Origin: Acinetobacter bereziniae LMG 1003 = CIP 70.12
GTDB lineage: Bacteria; Pseudomonadota; Gammaproteobacteria; Pseudomonadales; Moraxellaceae
Direction of reading: 5' to 3'
DNA: 64,000 nucleotides
NCBI RefSeq assembly: GCF_000368925.1
Contig: NZ_KB849755.1
Coordinates: 339,639 to 403,638, forward strand
Shown: positions 43,314 to 52,688 of the stretch, one piece after another
Position numbering within the stretch: the stretch's first letter is position 1
Layout of the letters: every line of letters starts with the position of its first letter
Program-made: the position numbers and the translations under genes
Notes under the pieces: generated by a model
The model's input: the letters and a program-made list of their open reading frames with translations, nothing else
What the model was told of the DNA's origin: nothing
Database searches by the model: none

Positions 43314-44105
43314 TTATTTTTTGATTGCAGCTTTATAAACTTGCTTGGCTTCAACCATACTCTTATTTAAATCTGAGATACGGTCATTATTCGATGGATG
43401 CGTAGAAGTAAACTTTTGAACACCATTGGTACTGCCACCATCAATTTTATTCATTTTTTGCCATACTGTGATTGCGGCTTCTGGGTTATATCCTGCTTTA
43501 GCCATAAGCATCAAACCACCACGATCCGCAGAAGATTCTAAACTACGTGAGTAAGGTAGACCGACGCCGTATTTACTACCAATATCGAGTGCTTGAGTAC
43601 CCATTGAGCCTAACTTATCACCTGCATAAGTTTTACCCATCTTCACAGCAAAATCAGTGATTGCAGTAGCACCTGCATCGCGTTTAGAGTGTTCTTCTAA
43701 AGCATGCGTCATCTCATGACCCATGATTGCAGCGATTTCAGCATCTGTTAATTTAAGCTGATTGACGATACCTGTGAAGAACACCACTTTTCCGCCCGGC
43801 ATGACAAATGCATTGAGTTCATCAGATCTCAACACACTTAACTGCCAGTCAAACTGTTGCCCTGTTTTATTTGCTTGATCCGCAAAAGGCTTCATTTTTA
43901 CAAAAACAGCATTCACACGTTTATAAGTAGAAGATGTCGTATCCAGTGCTTTTTGTGCCTTTGCATCTTCAACCAATAACTTATAATCTGCTGCCGCATT
44001 GAGGTTTAATGTTGCAGAGTCATTACCCGTTAACTCAGCAACCGTGGTGCAACCAGACAAACCAACCACTAACCCTAATCCAAGTAATACATTCTTGTTA
44101 ATCAT
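43314..44105 (-). CDS. M48-family metallopeptidase, lipoprotein (second of a pair)
   Basis: 263 residues from the ATG at 44105. The lipobox is GLSGC, the zinc motif HEMTHALEEH and LESSADRGG follow, and more than half of the residues agree with the neighbour at 41969-42754, so the two arose by duplication. The main differences are in the C-terminal part (KFTSTHPSNNDRISDLNKSM against LLSTHPSDANRINAMKKNL). Its own terminator makes it a separate unit. Confidence 0.9.
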   Translation of the reverse strand: MINKNVLLGLGLVVGLSGCTTVAELTGNDSATLNLNAAADYKLLVEDAKAQKALDTTSSTYKRVNAVFVKMKPFADQANKTGQQFDWQLSVLRSDELNAFVMPGGKVVFFTGIVNQLKLTDAEIAAIMGHEMTHALEEHSKRDAGATAITDFAVKMGKTYAGDKLGSMGTQALDIGSKYGVGLPYSRSLESSADRGGLMLMAKAGYNPEAAITVWQKMNKIDGGSTNGVQKFTSTHPSNNDRISDLNKSMVEAKQVYKAAIKK

Positions 44106-44244
44106 TATTTTCACCAAAGCTCATTAGTCTTTATGTAAACTCCAACACGGAGTTCAACGTTTAGCGCCCAAATTATGTTGTATTTTGTAAAAAAAATCAA
44201 AGTAAATCACATTTTATTTAAACCTTATAAAATAGCTTTATAAA

Positions 44245-44266
44245 AAAAGCTCCCGAGGGAGCTTTT
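44245..44266 (-). terminator. Intrinsic terminator after purA
   Basis: A 10-bp stem AAAAGCTCCC/GGGAGCTTTT with a very short GA loop and T run on the minus strand, 15 bases past the purA stop codon. Confidence 0.88.
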
Positions 44267-44280
44267 AAAATATCTATATA

Positions 44281-45600
44281 TCAAGCATCAAATGGGTGAC
44301 GCATCACAATCGTTTCATCACGATCTGGACCAGTAGAAATGATGTCAATCGGACATTCAATCAACTGCTCAATACGCTTCACATAATTAATTGCATTTTG
44401 TGGCAATTGATCTAGTGATTTCGCACCGAAAGTCGATTCAGACCAACCTGGCATGGTTTCATAGATTGGTTTTAATGTTTCAAATGCAAGCGCATCTGTA
44501 GAACCAACACAACCAGAATCCGCAGCTTCATAGCCGACACAGATTTTCACTTCTTCTAAGCCATCTAAAACATCAAGCTTAGTTAAGCAAATACCAGATA
44601 ATGAGTTTACATCAACTGAGCGGCGTAAAATTTCTGCATCAAACCAACCACAACGACGTTGACGACCAGTAGAAGCACCAAACTCAGAACCTACAGTACC
44701 TAAGTGTTTACCAATCGCATCACCAACATCATTGGCAGCATCATAAACAAGTTCGGTAGGGAACGGACCCGCACCTACACGAGTTGTATATGCTTTGGTA
44801 ATCCCGAGAACATAATCAAGGTGTAATGGACCTAGACCTGAACCTGAGCTCACACCACCTGCTGTTGTATTTGAAGAAGTTACATATGGATATGTACCGT
44901 GGTCAACATCCAATAATGAACCTTGAGCACCTTCAAACATAATATTTGCACCATCTTTACGATAGTCATGCAAAGTCGTGATCACGTCCAATACTAATGG
45001 TTTAATCACTTCACGCCATTGGTCGCAAAGAGCAAGTACATCTTCTACTTTAACTGCTTCAACACCAAAGAATTGAGTCAATTGGAAGTTATGGTACTCA
45101 AGAAGTTCTTCAAGCTGCGCTTTAAGATGATCACCACCACGTACCAAATCCGCAACACGGATTGCACGACGAGCGACCTTATCTTCATACGCTGGACCAA
45201 TACCACGACCAGTTGTACCAATCTTAGCATTTCCACGTTTTTTCTCACGTGCTTGATCAAGTGCAATATGGTGTGGAAGAATCAATGGGCAGTTTGGAGA
45301 AATACGTAGACGTTCACGAACAGGTACGCCCTCTTTCTCTAAAATATCCATCTCTTTGATCAAAGCTTCAGGTGAAAGCACAACACCATTGCCAATTAAG
45401 CAAAGTACGTTTTCACGTAAAATACCTGATGGAATGAGGTGAAGAACTGTTTTCTTACCACCAACGACGAGTGTATGACCCGCGTTATGCCCGCCTTGAT
45501 AACGTACTACCGCAGCTGCTTGATCTGTGAGCAGGTCAACGATTTTACCTTTACCTTCGTCGCCCCATTGGGTACCGAGTACCACAACACTTTTGCCCAT
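44281..45600 (-). CDS. purA: Adenylosuccinate synthetase
   Basis: 439 residues, standard length. Makes adenylosuccinate from IMP, aspartate and GTP. GTP-binding loop GTQWGDEGKGK at the N-terminus, catalytic His in GGHNAGHT, and the IMP-binding GTTGRGIGPAYEDKVARRAI segment. It lies 70 bases behind hisZ on the same strand, a conserved pair in Acinetobacter. Confidence 0.97.
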   Translation of the reverse strand: MGKSVVVLGTQWGDEGKGKIVDLLTDQAAAVVRYQGGHNAGHTLVVGGKKTVLHLIPSGILRENVLCLIGNGVVLSPEALIKEMDILEKEGVPVRERLRISPNCPLILPHHIALDQAREKKRGNAKIGTTGRGIGPAYEDKVARRAIRVADLVRGGDHLKAQLEELLEYHNFQLTQFFGVEAVKVEDVLALCDQWREVIKPLVLDVITTLHDYRKDGANIMFEGAQGSLLDVDHGTYPYVTSSNTTAGGVSSGSGLGPLHLDYVLGITKAYTTRVGAGPFPTELVYDAANDVGDAIGKHLGTVGSEFGASTGRQRRCGWFDAEILRRSVDVNSLSGICLTKLDVLDGLEEVKICVGYEAADSGCVGSTDALAFETLKPIYETMPGWSESTFGAKSLDQLPQNAINYVKRIEQLIECPIDIISTGPDRDETIVMRHPFDA

Positions 45601-45670
45601 AATAGCCTCATTACATCATGCTGTTAAAATAGAAAACCCAATAAAATGACATGAACATTTTATTCGATCG

Positions 45671-46837
45671 TTAAATTGTTTCGACTTTCCACTCACCTGC
45701 AACATTCACCAATTGGTGCGTTGCATTAGGAACTGAGTTTAAATCGTCGTTACCCAATAACTGAATTACACTTAAGCCTTGATTGCGTGTTTCCGCAATT
45801 GCTTCAAGCAAATCAGGAGCTGTTCCCTTCGGTGCAACCACTTTTTCAATCTGTTGATGTTGCCCGGCACTTAAAACATATAAGTCACAAGAGAAACCTG
45901 TTGCTGGGCGCGCTCGTCCAAAATGTTCACCAATACCATCATAACGACCACCTTGTGCTAATGGTGCTGCACGGTTTGGTGCATATACGGCATACATTAA
46001 GCCAGTGTGATAATGGTATGAACGAAGTTCTACCACATCAATCCCGATGTTGAGATTTGGCCAACGTGCTTGAATTTCGGTATATGTTGTTTTAAGTACA
46101 TCAAAAGCATGTTTGAATGCTTCGTCCGCAAAAATTTCTGTACTAATATGCGTTTGCAAAGCATCTAAGTCACTTGCATAACGACCTAAAGCATAAAAAT
46201 CAGTGCCATATTTTAATTCTTGCGTAAACTCCGCAAGTTCTGGTAGCGCTTTACGTTGATATAAGTCTGACAACTGACGTTCTGTTGACTTATTTAAACC
46301 TGCAAGCTTGACCAAACTTCTAAATAGCCCAACATGCCCTAAATCAAGATGGATACCATCCACCATACCCGCTGTTTTAATCAGATTAAGCATGACGTCG
46401 ATCATTTCAACATCAGCATCAATACTATCTGAACCAAATAATTCCGCACCAAGCTGTAAAGGTGCTCTCGTGGTATTAAAACCTTGTGGTTTAGTATGAA
46501 GTACTGTTCCTGCATAGCAGTAACGCGCCACACCTTGTACTTGATGTACATGGGCATCGATACGAGCCACTTGTGGTGTCATATCGGCACGCACACCAAG
46601 CAAACGACCAGAAAGTTGGTCGATGACTTTAAAAGTGGCTAGGTCTAAATCTTGATTCGATTCGGAAAGAGAAGAAAGTGATTCGATGTATTCGATGAAT
46701 GGCGTATACACCAGCTGATAACCTCGGGATGCGAGGAAATCTAAAGCTTTACGGCGCAATTGTTCAATTACTTGCGCTTGCTCTGGTAATACATCAGCTA
46801 CACCATCAGGTAATAACCATGTCTCTGAAATGGGCAT
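45671..46837 (-). CDS. hisZ: ATP phosphoribosyltransferase regulatory subunit
   Basis: 388 residues, a histidyl-tRNA synthetase paralogue (motif 2 DMTPQVARIDAHV; LGAELFGSDSIDAD) without the aminoacylation C-terminal anticodon domain. HisZ pairs with the short HisG to make the first enzyme of histidine synthesis feedback-inhibited. It shares a transcript with purA. A hairpin lies upstream in the leader. Confidence 0.93.
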   Translation of the reverse strand: MPISETWLLPDGVADVLPEQAQVIEQLRRKALDFLASRGYQLVYTPFIEYIESLSSLSESNQDLDLATFKVIDQLSGRLLGVRADMTPQVARIDAHVHQVQGVARYCYAGTVLHTKPQGFNTTRAPLQLGAELFGSDSIDADVEMIDVMLNLIKTAGMVDGIHLDLGHVGLFRSLVKLAGLNKSTERQLSDLYQRKALPELAEFTQELKYGTDFYALGRYASDLDALQTHISTEIFADEAFKHAFDVLKTTYTEIQARWPNLNIGIDVVELRSYHYHTGLMYAVYAPNRAAPLAQGGRYDGIGEHFGRARPATGFSCDLYVLSAGQHQQIEKVVAPKGTAPDLLEAIAETRNQGLSVIQLLGNDDLNSVPNATHQLVNVAGEWKVETI

Positions 46838-46880
46838 GTTGTAAACCTAAATCCTGTCAGCGCGGAAGTAATCCGCATAA

Positions 46881-46904
46881 AAAAATCGGGAACACACCCG
46901 ATTT
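46881..46904 (-). promoter_or_regulatory. Stem-loop in the hisZ leader
   Basis: The minus strand has an 8-bp stem AAATCGGG/CCCGATTT, a 6-base loop and a run of T, 44 bases before the hisZ start, then a second small hairpin GCGGA/TCCGC. An extended -10-like TGCTAAAAT lies just in front. It is either a terminator of an upstream short transcript or a 5'-end stem of the hisZ-purA message. Confidence 0.45.
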
Positions 46905-47150
46905 CTCTTATTTTAGCACGATCATCCGCACCATGCATTAATAAAATAACTTTTGATTAATAAATTGCTGACAAGTATACAACTTACACCAAAGTTAGAA
47001 ACTGCAGCTTAAACTAAACACAATAGTTTGTATTTATTTAAATTTTCATTTTAAAGCCGATTGCTATTTACACTGTTCAAAATATAATTCATTTGCATAG
47101 AAAAGCATCACCAACATCAACATGACTTAAATATTAAAATCGGGGAACGT
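46905..47150. other. Intergenic region between divergent hisZ and an unknown gene
   Basis: About 245 AT-rich bases. It has the TGCTAAAAT element for hisZ and GGGGAA before the start at 47151. No other feature was recognised. Confidence 0.4.
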
Positions 47151-47660
47151 ATGGAACTTCATAGCAACATTTATTACAAACATCCAAATCCAAACCTTAT
47201 GCTAAAACTGGATGAGTTATTTAAAGCGCATCGAGGGGATCAGGATAAATTTATGACTTCCGCGGTTGAGATCAACCCAGAGATGGGACATGAACTGGTT
47301 GAAGATCTTTTAAATACTGTGGACAATGTTGAGTTTGACTTAGGTCCTGAATCAATAAGTAGGATAGATGGTTATTCAATTGCCCATTTTGTACATGGTT
47401 CTTCAGGTGACGAATTTGTTGAAGCAATTGTGCTGTTCTTAAAATCTCTACTTGATGAGATTGATGTACGTGCGTGGGGATGCGGTGATGATGACCCGTG
47501 GGAATTCTGGTTTAAATTCGAAGAAGATGAATTAATTCGTGAAGACGACGAACCATTTAACGCCCCAGAAGAAGATGAGGAAATTAAATCCTCAATCTAT
47601 ACTTGGTGGCATGTAGGATTGCCTGAAAAAATTAAAGAAGGTTTTTTAAATCAAGAATAG
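47151..47660 (+). CDS. Uncharacterised acidic protein
   Basis: 169 residues with a very acidic C-terminal third (EEDELIREDDEPFNAPEEDEE). No signal peptide or membrane segment. The middle contains SSGDEFVEAIVLFLKSLLDEI and a Trp-rich motif (DDDPWEFWFKFEED). No family is recognised. GGGGAA lies before the ATG. It is a single gene. Confidence 0.6.
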   Translation: MELHSNIYYKHPNPNLMLKLDELFKAHRGDQDKFMTSAVEINPEMGHELVEDLLNTVDNVEFDLGPESISRIDGYSIAHFVHGSSGDEFVEAIVLFLKSLLDEIDVRAWGCGDDDPWEFWFKFEEDELIREDDEPFNAPEEDEEIKSSIYTWWHVGLPEKIKEGFLNQE

Positions 47661-47725
47661 AAGCTGTTTTGATTTAAAATGGGAAAAGCAAAAGCGCTAT
47701 CCTTTTGCATTTCCCTTTATTTTGA

Positions 47726-48268
47726 CTATTTTAAATAATCATCAACACTGATGACTTGTGAAAACATCTGAAATGCAGATAAACATGCCGTTTGCACATC
47801 TTCAGCTTGTACTGTTTTACCTGCATAACTGAGTTGGCGTGTCGCTGTTGCTTCAGCAATGATTATTGGTTGATAGCCCAATTCCGCTGCTGCGCGAGAT
47901 GTCGCATCGACACACATATGCGTCATCATTCCGCTAATAATCAAACGCTCTACTTTAAGCTGATCAAGCACTTGCTTTAAGTTCGTTTGAAAGAAACTGT
48001 TGGGATAGTGCTTTTCAATGATGATTGGGGCTTGATTGATCTGCAAGCCAGCATGTAATTCAGCACCCTCTGTTCCCTCTTGAAAAAAAGTTGCTTGCGC
48101 TTGTTTGGCAATATGTTGAATATAAATAATCGGTTGAGCATTTTTGATAAAATCAGCTTCCAATCGATTGATATGCTTTAAAGCTTGTTCTGCACCAAAC
48201 AACGCCATCTTGCCTTGTGGAAAATAATCATTTTGAACATCAATCACCAATAAAGCAGTACGACTCAT
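47726..48268 (-). CDS. Isochorismatase-family cysteine hydrolase
   Basis: 180 residues starting at the ATG at 48268 (GTGAGA at correct distance). The catalytic triad is the Asp in LLVIDVQNDYF, the Lys in IIIEKHYPNSFFQTNL and the Cys in SGMMTHMCVDATSRAA. The cis-peptide bond before the Cys loop is typical. Members hydrolyse isochorismate, nicotinamide or small amides. The substrate is unknown. Its divergent neighbour is an Lrp-type regulator that may control it. Confidence 0.85.
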   Translation of the reverse strand: MSRTALLVIDVQNDYFPQGKMALFGAEQALKHINRLEADFIKNAQPIIYIQHIAKQAQATFFQEGTEGAELHAGLQINQAPIIIEKHYPNSFFQTNLKQVLDQLKVERLIISGMMTHMCVDATSRAAAELGYQPIIIAEATATRQLSYAGKTVQAEDVQTACLSAFQMFSQVISVDDYLK

Positions 48269-48389
48269 TTTCATTCTCACTGTTCTGTTGAAGTTTTTAT
48301 AAGATTAAGCAAAATATCTAGCAGTTTGCAGACTCTCGTGAAAGAATAAATGTCTGCCTACTTTCAAACTGAAAAAAGTTTAATTGCCC

Positions 48390-48794
48390 ATGTTGCCAAA
48401 TGACCCAATCGATCTAAAAATTTTAAAGATTCTAAAAACTGACTCTAGACTCAGCAACAAAGACATTGGACAATTGGTTCATCGTACAGGACAAGCCGTT
48501 GGTAGTCGTATCGCCCGAATGCAAGACGAAGGTACAATTCAAAAATATACCATTGCTTTAAATCATCCAACGACTCAGTTTATCCGAGTAATGATGCAAA
48601 ATAATGATTTTGAAAAGTTTGAAGCATTTGTTATGCAGTTTGAAGCGATCGAAAGTTGTTATAAAGTCTGCGGTTCTGCTTGCTATATGTTAGTGGCTCA
48701 CTTTGACAGTCAAGCAATCAATCACTTTATCGAACAACTGTCCGAATGGGGACAATATTCAGTTGATAGTGTGGTAAAAACAATAGAACCATAA
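48390..48794 (+). CDS. Lrp/AsnC-family regulator
   Basis: 134 residues from ATG 48390 (an upstream TTG at 48384 is less likely). An N-terminal HTH (PIDLKILKILKTDSRLSNKD, RTGQAVGSRIARMQDEG) is followed by a RAM domain (SCYKVCGSACYMLVAHFD). It is shorter than Lrp and lacks the usual final segment. Divergent from the isochorismatase-like gene. Ligand unknown. Confidence 0.85.
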   Translation: MLPNDPIDLKILKILKTDSRLSNKDIGQLVHRTGQAVGSRIARMQDEGTIQKYTIALNHPTTQFIRVMMQNNDFEKFEAFVMQFEAIESCYKVCGSACYMLVAHFDSQAINHFIEQLSEWGQYSVDSVVKTIEP

Positions 48795-48833
48795 ATTTAA
48801 CTGTTTTTACTAAAATTATGTAAGAATAAACCA

Positions 48834-49400
48834 ATGAAATCTCAAGAAAAAAATCAGCAACAACACAGTAAGTTTCTCAGCTTAGTACTTAGACATCAAC
48901 CAGAAACCATTGGAATCCAACTAGACTCCGAAGGTTGGACTGATGTACAGATACTTTTACAGCAATTGATTAAGCATCACCACCCTCTTAAATTAGATGC
49001 ATTTATTCAAATTGTTGAAAGCAGTGATAAAAAACGTTTTCAGCTTTCAAATGATCACTGCAAAATCCGTGCAGTACAAGGTCATTCTAGTACGCAAGTT
49101 AAACGTGATTATATCGCTATCACACCACCCAATACACTTTTTCATGGTACGGCAACACGCTTTGTCGACAGTATTTTAGATCAAGGTTTAATGTCTGGTG
49201 AACGACATCATGTGCATTTGTCCGCCGATCAAATTACTGCGGCTCAAGTTGGCAAACGGCATGGCAAAGTGTTTATTTATCAGATTGATACTCAACAAAT
49301 GCATCAAGATGGCTATCATTTTTATCAAGCAGAAAATGGCGTTTGGCTCACTGAACATGTTCCTGTAAAATATTTACGCCAATTCGTACACTCCGACTAA
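48834..49400 (+). CDS. kptA: RNA 2'-phosphotransferase, Tpt1/KptA family
   Basis: 188 residues. N-terminal winged helix (SKFLSLVLRHQPETIGIQLD, EGWTDVQILLQQL) and C-terminal ADP-ribosyltransferase-like domain. The family catalytic set Arg-His-Arg-Arg is visible in LVLRHQPE (R-H), VQGHS, LFHGT and the C-terminal RQFVHSD. It removes 2'-phosphate from RNA using NAD+. In bacteria there is no tRNA-splicing substrate, so the role is unclear. Preceded by Lrp on the same strand with a 39-base gap. Confidence 0.9.
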   Translation: MKSQEKNQQQHSKFLSLVLRHQPETIGIQLDSEGWTDVQILLQQLIKHHHPLKLDAFIQIVESSDKKRFQLSNDHCKIRAVQGHSSTQVKRDYIAITPPNTLFHGTATRFVDSILDQGLMSGERHHVHLSADQITAAQVGKRHGKVFIYQIDTQQMHQDGYHFYQAENGVWLTEHVPVKYLRQFVHSD

Positions 49401-49403
49401 CCA

Positions 49404-49865
49404 TTAATCCAATGGCAAAGTCGTGGTTAGTTTGATTTTTTGCAAAGGGATTTCAGTTTTTACATTCTGAATTCCTGATATTTTATTAAGATGATTGATT
49501 TGAAACTTTCGATAAGCTTCTAAATCAGAAACAACGATACGTAAGAAAAAATCACAATCGCCTGCCATCAATTGGCACTCTACGATCTGAGGAATATTCA
49601 TAATTGAATCGATAAAACGGTTTACGGTTTGCTCATCCTGACTTTTCAACCAAATTCGAGCAAACACCGTCAAACTGAGATTGACTTTTTGCGGGTTTAC
49701 CAAAGCCACATATCGGTCAATGATCCCTTCATCTTCAAGTTGTTTTACTCGTCTTAAACATGGGGAAGCGGATAATCCGATCTGCTCGGCTAACTCATTA
49801 TTCTGCAACTTACCGTTTTGCTGTAAAGCGCGCAAAATACGACGATCTGTTTGGTCTAATTTCAT
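49404..49865 (-). CDS. Lrp/AsnC-family regulator (AzlB-like)
   Basis: 153 residues with an AsnC-type HTH (LDQTDRRILRALQQNGKLQN, IGLSASPCLRRVKQLEDEG) and RAM domain (VECQLMAGDCDFFLRIVVSD). Divergent from azlC, 149 bases away. In Bacillus subtilis the azl operon for branched-chain amino-acid transport is regulated by the Lrp-type AzlB, so the same control is inferred here. Confidence 0.88.
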   Translation of the reverse strand: MKLDQTDRRILRALQQNGKLQNNELAEQIGLSASPCLRRVKQLEDEGIIDRYVALVNPQKVNLSLTVFARIWLKSQDEQTVNRFIDSIMNIPQIVECQLMAGDCDFFLRIVVSDLEAYRKFQINHLNKISGIQNVKTEIPLQKIKLTTTLPLD

Positions 49866-50014
49866 AAAACCAGTCTTAGTATATAAATTTAAAAAATAAC
49901 ATATTTCAGCAATATTATTGCAAAATAACTTTTACAAGCAGAAAATTTAGAGAAAAATAGCCTATCAAGTGGCATAAAATAAACAAACACCGTATTTTCG
50001 ACTTTGAGCTTCTC

Positions 50015-50758
50015 ATGTTAAGTTTTAAAAACGCCGCAGCAGAACTGAATGATTCTATTGATTTCAGAGAATTTTTACGCGGTCTTAAAACATCCATTCC
50101 GATGTTATTAGGGATTATCCCTTTTGCCTTGGTACTTGGAACTCAAGCTGCTCAAAAAGGTTTCTCTGCTTTAGAAGTCCCTCTACTTACAGGACTTAAT
50201 TTTGCGGGTGGTTCAGAATTTGCCATTATTGAAGTATGGACCCAACCACCACAACTTCTTTTTCTTATCTTAATCACGTTTTTGGTGAATAGTCGCCATA
50301 TTTTAATGGGCGCTAGTTTAGCACCTTATATTCGACACTTGCCCAACCGTAAAGCTTTGCCTTTGTTATTTTTTATGTGTGATGAAAGTTGGGCTTTAAG
50401 CATTACCGATGCCCACAAACAAAATCCACGAAATCCCTATGCAGGCTTTAGTGTGTTCTTTTATATCGGACTCTGCTTTGCACTTTATGTTATGTGGGTT
50501 AGCTTTACCACGCTTGGCGTTGGTATTGGCTCTTTTCTTGGAGATGTTACCAAATTTGGTTTTGACATGGCTTTTCCGGCTGTATGCTTAGTGCTTTTAC
50601 GTGGAATGTGGAAAGGCTTTAAACCCGCATTACCTTGGTTGGTTAGCCTCATCGCTGCCGCTTTGGCTTATTACTTTTTACCCAAAGGATGGTACGTTTT
50701 GGTGGGTTCTATTTCAGGAATTATTGCTGCCTTCTTGTTTATTGGAGATGAAGAATGA
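50015..50758 (+). CDS. azlC: Branched-chain amino-acid permease subunit AzlC
   Basis: 247 residues with about seven or eight helices. The family start SIPMLLGIIPFALVLGTQAA, the GGSEFAIIEVW segment and the VNSRHILMGASLAPYI stretch identify AzlC. With AzlD it exports branched-chain amino acids or analogues. The next gene overlaps by four bases (ATGA), so they are translated together. Confidence 0.93.
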   Translation: MLSFKNAAAELNDSIDFREFLRGLKTSIPMLLGIIPFALVLGTQAAQKGFSALEVPLLTGLNFAGGSEFAIIEVWTQPPQLLFLILITFLVNSRHILMGASLAPYIRHLPNRKALPLLFFMCDESWALSITDAHKQNPRNPYAGFSVFFYIGLCFALYVMWVSFTTLGVGIGSFLGDVTKFGFDMAFPAVCLVLLRGMWKGFKPALPWLVSLIAAALAYYFLPKGWYVLVGSISGIIAAFLFIGDEE

Positions 50759-51054
50759 TTCATATGACCACCTTTATCGCGATTCTATGTGTTGGATTGA
50801 CCACATATTCAACCAGAGTTTTAGGCTATTTGTTGTTAAAAAATCGACAGCTCAGTAAAAGAACCACACGGATTTTGCAAGTCATTCCGGGTTGCGTACT
50901 TGTTTCTGTCATCGCACCATATTTTGTTTCTGATCATCCAGCGAATTTAGTTGCAATTGCTGTAACCATACTGGCTGCTTGTTATTTGTCTTTACTTCCT
51001 ACTGTAATGATCAGTATTGTCGCCACAGCGATGTTGAGATACTTGATCGCATAA
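50755..51054 (+). CDS. azlD: AzlD-family membrane protein
   Basis: 99 residues with three to four helices. The TTYSTRVLGYLLL start and the PGCVLVSVIAPYF segment are those of AzlD. The start codon overlaps the azlC stop. It is needed with AzlC for export. Confidence 0.93.
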   Translation: MIHMTTFIAILCVGLTTYSTRVLGYLLLKNRQLSKRTTRILQVIPGCVLVSVIAPYFVSDHPANLVAIAVTILAACYLSLLPTVMISIVATAMLRYLIA

Positions 51055-51112
51055 AGTATCTCAACTGTTTGAGAGCATGATTTGCCCATCCATCTCTACG
51101 TTCTTGAGCAAA

Positions 51113-51415
51113 TTAAGGCTGTTTACTTTGTTGAAGTATTTTAATCAGTTCAGCATTTTGAAACTCAACTTGAGTCAAGCGATTTGAGGTATTGTCCAAG
51201 ACTTCTTGTTGTACATGCATCTTTTTTGCTAAATCCTGCATAATTTGCAATGTTTGTTTAAGATGTTTCTCCTGTGATTGAATCAAATGTTCTTGGTGAT
51301 TGGTTCGCTCAATTAAAGTGATATTTTGCTTATTCAACTTCCCCATTTGCCAAACCATAAAAATAATTGCTAAATAGACAATCACCAAAGTGATATACAT
51401 AAAAAACATCATCAT
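51113..51415 (-). CDS. Small membrane-anchored coiled-coil protein
   Basis: 100 residues. One N-terminal transmembrane helix (YITLVIVYLAIIFMVWQM) then a long hydrophilic coiled coil (residues 25-95, e.g. LIQSQEKHLKQTLQIMQDL). Three Met codons at the front give start ambiguity of a few residues. No family named. Its position between azlD and GAPDH gives no clue. Confidence 0.6.
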   Translation of the reverse strand: MMMFFMYITLVIVYLAIIFMVWQMGKLNKQNITLIERTNHQEHLIQSQEKHLKQTLQIMQDLAKKMHVQQEVLDNTSNRLTQVEFQNAELIKILQQSKQP

Positions 51416-51528
51416 TCCCCAATTATAAGATGTGATCTATCATTATTTTATCTTTATTTCAGCACGTTAAAAGTGATGAATTCTCATCGTGTTGAATGCA
51501 TTGTTATCACACACGCATCAGTGAATGT

Positions 51529-52551
51529 TCAATAGAATGATTCACACAGATCAAGCAAGCGATTCGCATAGCCCCATTCATTATCATACCAAGCAAAAAC
51601 CTTAGCCTGCTGTCCTACAACAAGTGTTTGGGTGAGATCAACAATCAATGAATAAGGTGAATGATTAAAATCACTAGAAACCAATAGTTCATCTGTCACG
51701 GACATAATTTCCGCATAATCATATTTTGCAGCTTGAACCAAAGTTTGATTAATCAAATGAGTCGTCATCGCTGACTTTGCAACAAAGCTTAAATCAATTG
51801 CAGCCACATTAATGGTCGGTACCCGAATTGAAAAACCATCAATTCGATTTTCCATTTTTGGCATGACTTGCTTCAATGCACCCAGCGCTGAAGATGTGGT
51901 TGGAATTATGTTTTGACCCGAAGCTCTTGCACGACGCAAATCACGATGAGCATGATCCAATACCGATTGATCCGCTGTAACCGCGTGAATTTCTGTCATC
52001 AAAGCACTTTCTATACCAAAAGCATCATCAATAATTTTGACCAATGGCACCAACGCCTGTGTGGTACAAGACACACTGGAAATGATTTGGTCAGAGGCTT
52101 TGACTTCATGGTGATTAACACCATATACGATTGCAGCATCAACAGTATCAAATGGTGCAGCACCAACAATGACACGCTTAGCCCCAGCAATTAAATGCTG
52201 TGTTGCAGCCGCTCTAGAACGAAATAGACCCGTACACTCTAAAACAACATTAATATCCAATTCTTTCCAAGGCAACAGTGCTGGATTTTCTTGTCTTAAA
52301 ATCAGAACTTTAAGTTTTATCTGACGAGCATCAATAGACATATAAAGCTGTCCATTTTCTTCAACAATATTGACTGCACCATCGAAACGTCCGTGAGTGG
52401 TGTCATATTTAAATAAATGAACCAATGTTTCAACGTCTGCGATATCATTGATGGCAACAATTTCAAAATGAAAGTTCTTCGGATTTTCAAACCAAGCTCT
52501 TAATACATTTCGCCCAATCCGCCCGAATCCGTTTATTGCCACACGTTGCAT
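51529..52551 (-). CDS. gap: Type I glyceraldehyde-3-phosphate dehydrogenase
   Basis: 340 residues from the ATG at 52551 (AGGA seven bases upstream; the frame is open to 52572). NAD-binding INGFGRIGRNVLRA, catalytic Cys in SSVSCTTQALVP, and His in the segment ending SVLDHAHRDLRRARA. The usual SCTTN is SCTTQ here, and the next residue is Ala rather than Cys. Acinetobacter lacks phosphofructokinase, so the enzyme works mainly in gluconeogenesis. An erythrose-4-phosphate role is a less likely alternative. Confidence 0.85.
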   Translation of the reverse strand: MQRVAINGFGRIGRNVLRAWFENPKNFHFEIVAINDIADVETLVHLFKYDTTHGRFDGAVNIVEENGQLYMSIDARQIKLKVLILRQENPALLPWKELDINVVLECTGLFRSRAAATQHLIAGAKRVIVGAAPFDTVDAAIVYGVNHHEVKASDQIISSVSCTTQALVPLVKIIDDAFGIESALMTEIHAVTADQSVLDHAHRDLRRARASGQNIIPTTSSALGALKQVMPKMENRIDGFSIRVPTINVAAIDLSFVAKSAMTTHLINQTLVQAAKYDYAEIMSVTDELLVSSDFNHSPYSLIVDLTQTLVVGQQAKVFAWYDNEWGYANRLLDLCESFY

Positions 52552-52688
52552 CAGATGTCCTTTTACAGCCAAACTACCATAATCAGTTATATGGTATAAG
52601 ATTTATGGTCACTACTGTTAATATATAGCTGACTTTAGCAAGAAAAATTTCGAAAACAATAGAATTTAAAACATCATTGGATAAAAAA

